A DNA stretch of 64,000 bases, taken from contig JBFWRL010000007.1 of NCBI GenBank assembly GCA_050248915.1, forward strand, positions 1-64,000, given 5' to 3'. The notes under the pieces are model-generated. The model ran no database searches. It saw only the letters and a program-made list of their open reading frames with translations, and had not been told where the DNA came from. The position numbers and the translations under genes are program-made. Origin of the DNA: GCA-2770975 sp050248915. Lineage in GTDB: Bacteria; Cyanobacteriota; Sericytochromatia; UBA7694. Of this stretch, positions 17,067-23,665 are shown piece after piece. How positions within the stretch are numbered: the first letter of the stretch is position 1; each line of letters opens with the position of its first letter.

Positions 17067-19226
17067 ATGAAACAAAGACTCGCTGTTTCTCTCATCTTAA
17101 GTTCATTTTTATTCGGTCTCAATGCCTGTGACTCCCCTTCAGCCCTGTTGATCAGTCAAAGCGGCAATAGCCAACCCCTCACACTCAGAGCCAATTTACA
17201 GGCCGCTGCCAGTGCACTTCAAGCAGCCACCTTGACGATCACCGAAGTGGATAAATTGCCAAGCAATTTACGCACAGCGGGGCTGATTGAAATTATTTAT
17301 GATACCAGCAAAACACGCATTCCCGGCACCCGCAATTCAGATGGCAGTTTGACCTTTCCCTTTCGCTCCAGCCGCCCGATTTCGGGCGATGGTTCTTTGT
17401 CTGTGATTCTGGTCGGCGATCGGGCGCTGAGCTACCCTGTGCAACTCGAAACAGGCTCAGAATTGGCCCTCAACTCACCAGGCATCCTGATCAGCCCCAC
17501 CAACACGGTGACCGTGGGCAGCAGCCTCCAACTCAAGGCCAATTTTAAACAGGCGGAAAGTGCAGGCAACTACGACTTTACTTGGTCTTATGCCGCCTCT
17601 CAAGCCGGTCCCTGGCAGGCCATCAGCGGCAATACCCCAGAGGTGCGCATGGATGCCACCCGAATTGGCAATTATTATTTACGCTTGGAAATGCGCAACC
17701 GCCAGAGCCAAAGTGTCTCGAGTTATACCACCCCTTCGGCCCTGCTGCGGGTGCAAGACAGCGACCGTCTGGCTTTGACCACCCCTGCCTCGGGTGTGGT
17801 GCTCGAAGGCGAAAGGATTGAACTCGAAGCCAATTTGCCTGAATACGAAAAAAGTGAAAACCTGCGCTACCTCTGGTCTTATTCAGCCTCTCTGCAAGGC
17901 AATTTTGCCCCGATCAGCGAAGAGGGCAAAAAAATTGCCTGGGAAACCCCACGGGCGGGCAGTTATTACCTGCGTTTGCAGGTCTTAAGTGGCAACGGCA
18001 ATGCCACGTATACCTCTTCCAAAACACTGGTACAGGTGGCCCAGGCCGATTCGGTGATTCAAACCACGCCCCCCACAGGCTCATTGGTGCGCGGCGATGC
18101 TGTCACCCTCAAAAGCACCCTGGCAGACTCTCCCGATCTGACTTATACTTGGTTTTATGCTTTCAGCCCCCAGGGCAGTTTTACTCCAATTCCGGGCAGC
18201 GGCAACAGTGTCAATTGGACCCCCAATCTCACCGGCGATTTTTACCTGCGCCTGCGCACTTTTGATGCCAAAACCAATCAAAGCCGCACTTATACCTCTT
18301 CAAAATCGTTGGTCAGCGTGCGCGACAGCGACAGTGTCTTCAGCACAACCCCCAACCCAGCCAGCTTGCTCAAAGGTGACAGTGTCCAATTGACCCTCAA
18401 TCAGAGCAGTTCCGAAAACGTGATCTGGAGTTATGCCAGCACGGCCCAAGGCCCGTTTTTGCCCATTCCCGCCACAGGCAAAAGTGTGAATTGGAGCCCT
18501 GCTTCCCCTGGCAGTTATTATCTCAAAGCCGAAGCCCCCCGCAGCGATGGCAGCCTTGCGACTTGGATTTCAGCGAACTCGATGGTCACTGTGGCCGATC
18601 GGGGTGACGCGATCAGTACCGAACCCGCGCTGGGACAATTGCAATTGGGCCAAGCCGTGAGCCTGCGCTCCAGTGTGAAAGTGGCCAATGGCCGTTATAG
18701 CTGGTCTTATGCCAGCAATGCCACAGGCCCCTTTACACCGGTGCCCTCGTTGGAATCGCAGTCGCTGTCTACCGTCACCTGGTACCCCACCCAGAGTGGG
18801 AGCTATTATATCAAACTGGATATCAGTGACCCCCAAAGCCGTTCCAGCGTGAGCTTCACCTCGGAGCAGGCCCTGGTTCAAATTCAGGAAGCCCAGCCCT
18901 TTTTCACCTCCGATCCCAACACGGGACGCGTCAAGTCTACAGACCATGTGCTTGTCAAGGCCCGTTTTGACTCCGCAGGCAGGGCCTTTAACTATGGCTG
19001 GGCCTATAGCACCGGCGCAGCTGGGCCCTTTACCCCAATGGGAGGCAGCACCCTGCCCGAGTACTTTTGGAATCAACCCCTGAAGCCCCAAGGCAGTTAT
19101 TATCTGCGCTTTACCGCCACCCCACCGGGTTCTGACCGCAGCCTGACCTATTACTCTCAGGTGCCGCTGCTCTTTGTCAGCAGCAGTGATGCAGGTGCGC
19201 CTGAATTTGGAACCATTTCGCGCTAA
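17067..19226 (+). CDS. Lipoprotein with six Ig-like repeats
   Basis: Signal peptide with lipobox LNAC places the Cys at residue 21. After an N-terminal domain of about 130 residues (possibly DUF4382-like) come six repeats of about 90-95 residues. Each has an aromatic core W-x-Y-(A/S)...G-x-F-x-P-I followed about 25 residues later by G-S-Y-Y-L-(R/K), and ends in a (T/S)-(Y/W)-(T/I)-S-x-x-x-(L/M)-V-x-V strand. The pattern matches bacterial Ig-like/PKD-type beta-sandwiches used in surface proteins. It probably sits on the outer surface as an adhesin or scaffold. A hairpin at 19237-19263 follows. No catalytic residues seen. Confidence 0.82.
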   Translation: MKQRLAVSLILSSFLFGLNACDSPSALLISQSGNSQPLTLRANLQAAASALQAATLTITEVDKLPSNLRTAGLIEIIYDTSKTRIPGTRNSDGSLTFPFRSSRPISGDGSLSVILVGDRALSYPVQLETGSELALNSPGILISPTNTVTVGSSLQLKANFKQAESAGNYDFTWSYAASQAGPWQAISGNTPEVRMDATRIGNYYLRLEMRNRQSQSVSSYTTPSALLRVQDSDRLALTTPASGVVLEGERIELEANLPEYEKSENLRYLWSYSASLQGNFAPISEEGKKIAWETPRAGSYYLRLQVLSGNGNATYTSSKTLVQVAQADSVIQTTPPTGSLVRGDAVTLKSTLADSPDLTYTWFYAFSPQGSFTPIPGSGNSVNWTPNLTGDFYLRLRTFDAKTNQSRTYTSSKSLVSVRDSDSVFSTTPNPASLLKGDSVQLTLNQSSSENVIWSYASTAQGPFLPIPATGKSVNWSPASPGSYYLKAEAPRSDGSLATWISANSMVTVADRGDAISTEPALGQLQLGQAVSLRSSVKVANGRYSWSYASNATGPFTPVPSLESQSLSTVTWYPTQSGSYYIKLDISDPQSRSSVSFTSEQALVQIQEAQPFFTSDPNTGRVKSTDHVLVKARFDSAGRAFNYGWAYSTGAAGPFTPMGGSTLPEYFWNQPLKPQGSYYLRFTATPPGSDRSLTYYSQVPLLFVSSSDAGAPEFGTISR

Positions 19227-19236
19227 ATCCCCATGC

Positions 19237-19263
19237 CCCCTCGGCAGATAAACTGCCGAGGGG
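19237..19263 (+). terminator. GC-rich hairpin after the Ig-repeat lipoprotein
   Basis: CCCCTCGGCAG (19237-19247) pairs perfectly with CTGCCGAGGGG (19253-19263) across a 5-nt loop, 10 bp after the stop codon. No T-run follows, so it is either a Rho-assisted terminator/RNA-end stabiliser or another kind of hairpin. Confidence 0.45.
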
Positions 19264-19333
19264 CTAGGAAACGTAGCCAAGATCCGCTAAAATACCCTTT
19301 AATCTGTCCGGATGTTCGAGAAAGGTGTTCTCT

Positions 19334-20554
19334 ATGTTGTCCAAATCCACCCCCTTGCGTCTCTTGGCCCTTTCAATTTTATTGGCCGCCTGCGCGCCTT
19401 TGGCCACCCCTGGCCTGCGCTCGGCCGCACCCGTTGTCCTGCAAAAACAGAGCACGGGCCCAGCCATTGACGACAGTGAATTGAGCAGTCCTTTAAAAGC
19501 CAATCTCTTGCCCCAACTCGAACAAGAGGCCACCCGCCGCGAAGGCAACCAGCTCGTGTTTCGGGCTGTGGCACTCAGCCGCCAAGGCCAGCGTCCACTC
19601 AATTCGAGCCGTTTGGACGTGCAGGGCCAGTTCAATTATTACGATTTGCAGGGCCAATTGCAACCGGCGGCCAATACCACGGTGGCCCTCTACCAAGGCA
19701 GTCGCAAGGTGGGCCAGGTCTTGACCAGCCCCGATGGCCGCTGGAGCATGGTTGCACCGGCACCGGGCAATTATCAGGTGCGTTATAGCTTTGCCAATCC
19801 CCGCTGGAATATCGAGCGCTACAGCTGGGACGGTCCCCAGGTCAGTGTTCAGAGTGCCGTAGATACTGGGGCTTATACCCTTGAAAAAGGCAGTAAAAAT
19901 GCCGAAGCGGCTTTTATCCACGATGTGTATAACCGGGCTCTCCATCTGTTTGAACGGGAACAAATGGATCTGAGCTGGTGGTCACGCACAATCAAGACAG
20001 TCTGGCCAGGTTCTGGTGATTATTACAGCTTTTACACCGTCAATTTGACAGGGGCCCAGCAATGGGACGTCAATGGCCATGAAATTGGCCACGCGATTTA
20101 TGATCAGGCCCTCAATGCCAATTCAACCGGTGGGCAACACAAAATTGACGAATGTTATAACGGCACCCTGGCTTTTTCAGAGGGCTTTGCGACCTTTTTC
20201 TCTGGAGCGGTTCATTTGCAGCGCAATGATGAAGACGCCCGCTTTGGCCCCTATTTGGTGCCGCGCCGCGCGCCGATCCGAATGGAAAATACCCCTGCGG
20301 ATGTCTGTCCCGGCAACCGCAATGAATGGCGAGTCTCTTCCGTGCTCTGGGACGTTTACGATACCCATGTCGATGGTGTGGATCAGTTCAGCCTCTCACT
20401 CAAAGAGATCTTCTCACTCTTTGCCCAGACCAACAAGCCGGCGATTAACAGCGCCTTGGATGCTTACCAATTGCTGAAAGAACGCACCCCCGCAGAAGCG
20501 CGCCCGGTTTTGCGCCAAATTTTTGAGCAAAACACCATGGAAGTCAAAGATTGA
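19334..20554 (+). CDS. Lipoprotein zinc metalloprotease (gluzincin-like)
   Basis: A 406-residue lipoprotein with lipobox LLAAC near residue 20. A carboxypeptidase-regulatory/transthyretin-like segment (TTVALYQGSRKVGQVLTSPDGRW) precedes the catalytic part. The zinc site HEIGH is at about residues 249-253, and LAFSEGFATFF about 35 residues later gives a likely Glu ligand, the gluzincin pattern. I prefer the ATG at 19334, 8 nt after AGAAAGG, to an in-frame GTG at 19325. It is distinct in sequence from the two PG-binding metalloproteases of the window. Probably an envelope-anchored or surface peptidase. Substrate unknown. Confidence 0.8.
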   Translation: MLSKSTPLRLLALSILLAACAPLATPGLRSAAPVVLQKQSTGPAIDDSELSSPLKANLLPQLEQEATRREGNQLVFRAVALSRQGQRPLNSSRLDVQGQFNYYDLQGQLQPAANTTVALYQGSRKVGQVLTSPDGRWSMVAPAPGNYQVRYSFANPRWNIERYSWDGPQVSVQSAVDTGAYTLEKGSKNAEAAFIHDVYNRALHLFEREQMDLSWWSRTIKTVWPGSGDYYSFYTVNLTGAQQWDVNGHEIGHAIYDQALNANSTGGQHKIDECYNGTLAFSEGFATFFSGAVHLQRNDEDARFGPYLVPRRAPIRMENTPADVCPGNRNEWRVSSVLWDVYDTHVDGVDQFSLSLKEIFSLFAQTNKPAINSALDAYQLLKERTPAEARPVLRQIFEQNTMEVKD

Positions 20555-20580
20555 TACTGGGCCGTTTATCAGTGGTTCAG

Positions 20581-20724
20581 AGCAGGGGAGGCCTGGCAGG
20601 CATGCGGGCCGCTCATTACGCCCATCCATGGGCTTCATTCGCTAAGAGTCGCAGTGCCGTCGTGTCCTCCTGACACGGCACTGCTCCTATTGCCCGCATC
20701 ACCTTGCCAGGCCATTCCCCTGCT
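20581..20724. repeat. Large palindromic element 1 (stem with two hairpins)
   Basis: Outer arms AGCAGGGGAGGCCTGGCA (20581-20598) and TGCCAGGCCATTCCCCTGCT (20705-20724) are complementary with one extra base, and ATGCGGGC (20602-20609) pairs with GCCCGCAT (20692-20699). Inside lie two hairpins: CGCCCATCCATGGGC near 20620-20633, and GCAGTGCC (20651-20658) with GGCACTGC (20677-20684), extended by GTGTC/GACAC. The whole folds as a three-way junction. It may be a non-autonomous mobile repeat or a structured RNA; nothing in it codes. Confidence 0.7.
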
Positions 20725-20814
20725 CAAGGGCCTCTTGGCTCAAAAGCTGTCCGAATCGATGTTCCAAGCTCAATTCACTTGCCCGTATTGACTCCATAAT
20801 AGCTATGTTAACCC

Positions 20815-20860
20815 GTCCTCTTGCAGCTCTTTGAAACGGGGAGTCAAATACCAGATCTAC
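20815..20860 (+). pseudogene. Possible relic of a DUF423 gene
   Basis: tttgaaacggg (20830-20840) and aaataccagat (20846-20856) match 16711-16721 and 16726-16736 inside the DUF423 gene, with the same order and one extra base between them. Weaker similarity continues upstream. The extra base breaks the frame. The match is short, so chance or a shared repeat cannot be excluded. Confidence 0.3.
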
Positions 20861-20931
20861 CTGACTTTAGAGCTGAAGTACAACTGCCGTAATCCAGGGA
20901 AATGCCCAATTCAACCCGTTCGAGCAGAGTT

Positions 20932-21060
20932 GCGGCCAGGGATGGGCAGAGAAGGCAATAGGAGGCCCGCCGGTCCAGGATGGACAAAGGCGGGGTGACT
21001 TTTAGCCCGTGAAGCGCACGATGCGTGGAACGGGCGGCCTGAACGCCCATCCCTGGCCGC
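20932..21060. repeat. Large palindromic element 2 (stem with two nested hairpins)
   Basis: GCGGCCAGGGATGGGC (20932-20947) is perfectly complementary to GCCCATCCCTGGCCGC (21045-21060). Inside, CCCGCC pairs with GGCGGG around a GTCCA-gga-TGGAC hairpin (about 20966-20994). CCCGT pairs with ACGGG around a CGCA-cga-TGCG hairpin (about 21006-21033). The architecture parallels element 1. The gene-free stretch 20555-21263 holds these two elements, the possible DUF423 relic and the thioredoxin promoter, and no convincing ORF. Confidence 0.75.
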
Positions 21061-21180
21061 CCACTCAGGTACAAAACCCAGTTTATGAAGCACAACACCT
21101 GCTCCCACTGGCCCTCACAGCCAACGACCATTCAGTCCAGCCCCCTGCTCAGCTTAAGCCCCAACGGGAATTGGTGCGTG

Positions 21181-21189
21181 TGTTATAAT
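21181..21189 (+). promoter_or_regulatory. Extended -10 promoter of thioredoxin gene
   Basis: TGTTATAAT gives a perfect TATAAT (21184-21189) with the TGn extension. No good -35 is seen, as is usual for extended -10 promoters. AAGGAG (21244-21249) lies 14 nt before the ATG, longer than normal spacing. Confidence 0.65.
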
Positions 21190-21263
21190 TCAGATCCGGT
21201 TGCAGAACCAATCTGTTTTATCTGCAAGCGCTTAGAATTGGTTAAGGAGTTTTCAATCCAATC

Positions 21264-21587
21264 ATGGCCGTAAAAGAAGTCAACGATCAAAATTTTGCTG
21301 AAGAAGTGCTCAATGCAAGTTCTCCCGTCTTAGTCGATTTTTGGGCACCCTGGTGTGGCCCTTGCCGCCTGGTTTCCCCCGTGGTGGACGAAATTGCCAA
21401 AGAATATGATGGCAAACTCAAAGTTGTCAAAGTCAATACCGATGACAATCCCGAGACTGCCACCAATTACCATATCAGCGGGATTCCCTCACTGCTGCTG
21501 TTTAAAGAAGGCCAAGTGGCCGATCAAATTGTCGGTGCTGTGCCCAAAGCCAAGCTTTCCAATATGGTCAGCCAGCACGTTTCTTAA
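21264..21587 (+). CDS. trxA: Thioredoxin
   Basis: A 107-residue classical thioredoxin that reduces protein disulfides in the cytoplasm. The active site WCGPC has Cys31 and Cys34, the cis-Pro loop is ISGIPSLLLF, and the buried Asp25 in VDFWAP is present. Length and motif fit TrxA. It is monocistronic: an extended -10 promoter lies upstream, and a strong intrinsic terminator lies 25 bp after the stop and is shared with the convergent DUF2993 gene. Confidence 0.95.
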   Translation: MAVKEVNDQNFAEEVLNASSPVLVDFWAPWCGPCRLVSPVVDEIAKEYDGKLKVVKVNTDDNPETATNYHISGIPSLLLFKEGQVADQIVGAVPKAKLSNMVSQHVS

Positions 21588-21612
21588 ACAGCCCCTTTTC
21601 ACAGCTCAAAAC

Positions 21613-21643
21613 AAAAGCCCCCTGCGTTTATCAGGGGGCTTTT
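21613..21643. terminator. Bidirectional intrinsic terminator
   Basis: AAAAGCCCCCTG (21613-21624) and CAGGGGGCTTTT (21632-21643) form a perfect 12-bp inverted repeat with A- and T-tracts, between the convergent thioredoxin and DUF2993 genes. It should end transcription in both directions. Confidence 0.9.
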
Positions 21644-21663
21644 AGCTGTCTTTAAACCGCGGA

Positions 21664-22431
21664 TTATTTCATCGCAGGCAATTGTTTGAGCTCGACTTCG
21701 GCCACCAACTCAATGGCATCGTTGAGAAAGTGCATTTCGCGGAAATAGAGTTGCATATCGTCGTTGCTGAGTTTGTTCAGATCAATCAAGGGATTGACTT
21801 CATCGAGCACCGATTGAATCACATCGGGAGAGACCGGGTGATCCATGGTCACAGCATTGGCCGCCGCCAGTTTGATGGTGCGCTCGGAGCCCAATTTAAA
21901 CACGCCCCCCACTTCAAAGGGAATTGTAAAAAAGCCACCCATGGTCGTGGCTTTACCACTCAAAACAGCTTTGCCTGCTTGTAGATCCATGCTCAACATC
22001 GAGATATCCGCCCCAAACGAAGAGAGCAATTCTTGGTTTTCCAAAATCTTTTCAAGCATAGCCTGAAAGGTATCCGACTGTAAAAATTTGTTCAAACCGG
22101 CTTCGGTAATGCGAATCCGCACCACACCTTGGGTGGGGGCCCGCAACTGCATCTGATCGGTGTCCATATTCAGACGGTCGACACGCAGAGAGACAGAATC
22201 CACCGGGAATTCAGAGATCGTAAAGCGCTGGGCATCCAATTCGAGATAGGCCATCTGCCCCCCCAGCAGGGTAAAACTGGGGGCTTCGGGGTGAACCTTG
22301 ACCCGCAAATGTTCGGGATGATTCAGGGCCTGATCCACTTTGTCATGTAAGATGCCGTTGGCCACATTGGGAGCCACACCCCCCAATGTCATAATAAATC
22401 CAAGGACGATTGCAAGAATTGTAATAACCAT
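21664..22431 (-). CDS. DUF2993 (LmeA-like) lipid-binding protein
   Basis: A 255-residue protein with an N-terminal hydrophobic segment (residues 2-22: signal or anchor) followed by a beta-rich domain of the DUF2993/LmeA type, known mainly from Cyanobacteria and Actinobacteria. Features include the GQMAYLELDAQRF-like early strand, RIRITEAGLNKFL and the C-terminal VELKQLPA. In mycobacteria LmeA binds phospholipid and supports mannan elongation; that role cannot be carried over directly. The ATG overlaps the SpoVS stop (TAATG), so the two are co-translated. Confidence 0.82.
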   Translation of the reverse strand: MVITILAIVLGFIMTLGGVAPNVANGILHDKVDQALNHPEHLRVKVHPEAPSFTLLGGQMAYLELDAQRFTISEFPVDSVSLRVDRLNMDTDQMQLRAPTQGVVRIRITEAGLNKFLQSDTFQAMLEKILENQELLSSFGADISMLSMDLQAGKAVLSGKATTMGGFFTIPFEVGGVFKLGSERTIKLAAANAVTMDHPVSPDVIQSVLDEVNPLIDLNKLSNDDMQLYFREMHFLNDAIELVAEVELKQLPAMK

Positions 22432-22694
22432 TAGCGCCGTGCTTCCACCATTAATTTAATTGCTGTCCGCTCTTCTCCGTCGATCAATACGTCGACAAAG
22501 GCCGGAATAAACACCAGATCGAGACCACTGGGGGCCACATAGCCACGGGCAATGGCAATGGCTTTCACGGCCTGATTGACGGCACCTGCGCCAATGGCCT
22601 GAATTTCAACATACCCTTTTTCCCGGACGACCCCCGCCAAAGCACCGGCGACAGACGTAGGCTTGGAACGCGATGAAACCTTGAGAACGTCCAC
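22431..22694 (-). CDS. spoVS: Stage V sporulation protein S (SpoVS)
   Basis: An 87-residue SpoVS with the near-invariant family sequence: VLKVSSRSKPTSVAGALAG at the start, IQAIGAGAVNQAVKAIAIAR in the middle and FIPAFVDVLIDGEERTAI at the end. SpoVS folds like Alba and is thought to bind nucleic acid. It is widespread in non-sporulating lineages (Deinococci, Cyanobacteria relatives). The start is a GTG at 22694 with AGGAG 10 nt before it. First gene of a two-gene operon with DUF2993. Confidence 0.95.
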   Translation of the reverse strand: MDVLKVSSRSKPTSVAGALAGVVREKGYVEIQAIGAGAVNQAVKAIAIARGYVAPSGLDLVFIPAFVDVLIDGEERTAIKLMVEARR

Positions 22695-22770
22695 TGCTTC
22701 ATTACTCCTTTAGTGTGGCTGCATTTATGTTGCTATATTGAAGCCTGTTACGATCGATGACTGTGCATTT

Positions 22771-22776
22771 ATTATA
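22771..22776 (-). promoter_or_regulatory. Possible -10 element for the spoVS operon
   Basis: TATAAT on the minus strand about 77 nt before the GTG start. The best upstream TTGATA (22795-22790) is only 13 nt away, so the -35 assignment is unclear. The element lies just downstream of the PhyH stop codon. Confidence 0.4.
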
Positions 22777-22791
22777 CCCTTTTTTGAGGTA

Positions 22792-23625
22792 TCAATCGAG
22801 AGGGGAGCCGTTCTGCCCTGCACCGGAGGCCTGGGCTGCACTTCGCAGCACCCATTCTCGCCCCTTTAAACCGGGCCCATAAGCGGGGTGGGTCAGTCGG
22901 ATTTCAAGGCTGTAACGGGGCTCAAACATACTCTCAGTCAGCCACGTGCGGTGAAAGAGAAAAGAGTCAAAAACCAGCAGATCGCCGGGCTCCATCTCGG
23001 GTTGCCAAAACTGCTCCCGCGAAGCCTGGGCTTGCAAAGCTGAAACATCACGCTGCTGGTAGAGGGGGGTAAGCGGATCGAGGTTGAGTTCAAACCAAAC
23101 CCGCTGTTGGGGCTTCAACCAGAGTTCCAAACCAGGGGCATTGCGCCCGCAAGGATCCAGCGGAATCCAAAAGTTGAGAGCGGGTCGCCCCCCCAAGAAC
23201 TCCGCGTCCTGATGAAAGGGAATTTGGCGTTCGGGCCAAAAGGGGTGCTGGCGGCGCGGCTGGCTGTTTTTGTCAATCAAAAAAAGTGAAGACCCAAAAA
23301 TAACACTTAAAAAGGGCTGCAAGCTGGGTATACCCAAGAGACAGGTATACAAATCCGCTTCCATGGCCGGGTTCTGCGAGAGAGGCAAAAGCCCCTCTTC
23401 GAAAGGCAAATGGCCATACTGAAAGAGTTTGTGATAAGCCGCTTGTGACATCTCGCCATTTTGCCAAGCCTGATCCGCTTCAAGATAAAGCGCTTCCAAC
23501 TCTGCTTTTGCAAGCTGCAAAAGTGGCAGCGGCAAGATCTCCCGCAACAAGAAACAGCCCTGTTGCCGCAAAGACGCAAGCAGCACCTCTGGCAGCGGAA
23601 TTGCGCTGAAATCAGGCAATGTCAC
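22792..23625 (-). CDS. PhyH-family Fe(II)/2-oxoglutarate dioxygenase
   Basis: A 277-residue member of the phytanoyl-CoA dioxygenase family. The iron ligands are His and Asp in IPFHQDAEFLG and a later His in SFLFHRTWL; the 2-oxoglutarate Arg is in EPRYSLEIRL. Between them ALNFWIPLDPCGRNAPGLEL is the usual core strand pair. GTG start at 23625 with GGGGA 5 nt upstream. Unlike the PhyH gene at 7244-8041 it stands alone, between spoVS and a long coiled-coil gene. Substrate unknown. Confidence 0.85.
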   Translation of the reverse strand: MTLPDFSAIPLPEVLLASLRQQGCFLLREILPLPLLQLAKAELEALYLEADQAWQNGEMSQAAYHKLFQYGHLPFEEGLLPLSQNPAMEADLYTCLLGIPSLQPFLSVIFGSSLFLIDKNSQPRRQHPFWPERQIPFHQDAEFLGGRPALNFWIPLDPCGRNAPGLELWLKPQQRVWFELNLDPLTPLYQQRDVSALQAQASREQFWQPEMEPGDLLVFDSFLFHRTWLTESMFEPRYSLEIRLTHPAYGPGLKGREWVLRSAAQASGAGQNGSPLD

Positions 23626-23665
23626 ACAACATCCCCGAATTCATTCATGGACATTGGATAAATGC

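Noticed and set aside
20844..21131. 95-codon minus-strand frame in the gene-free stretch
   Set aside because: It translates palindromic element 2 and flanks; composition (many Cys, Ser, Arg) fits a structured non-coding repeat, not a protein.
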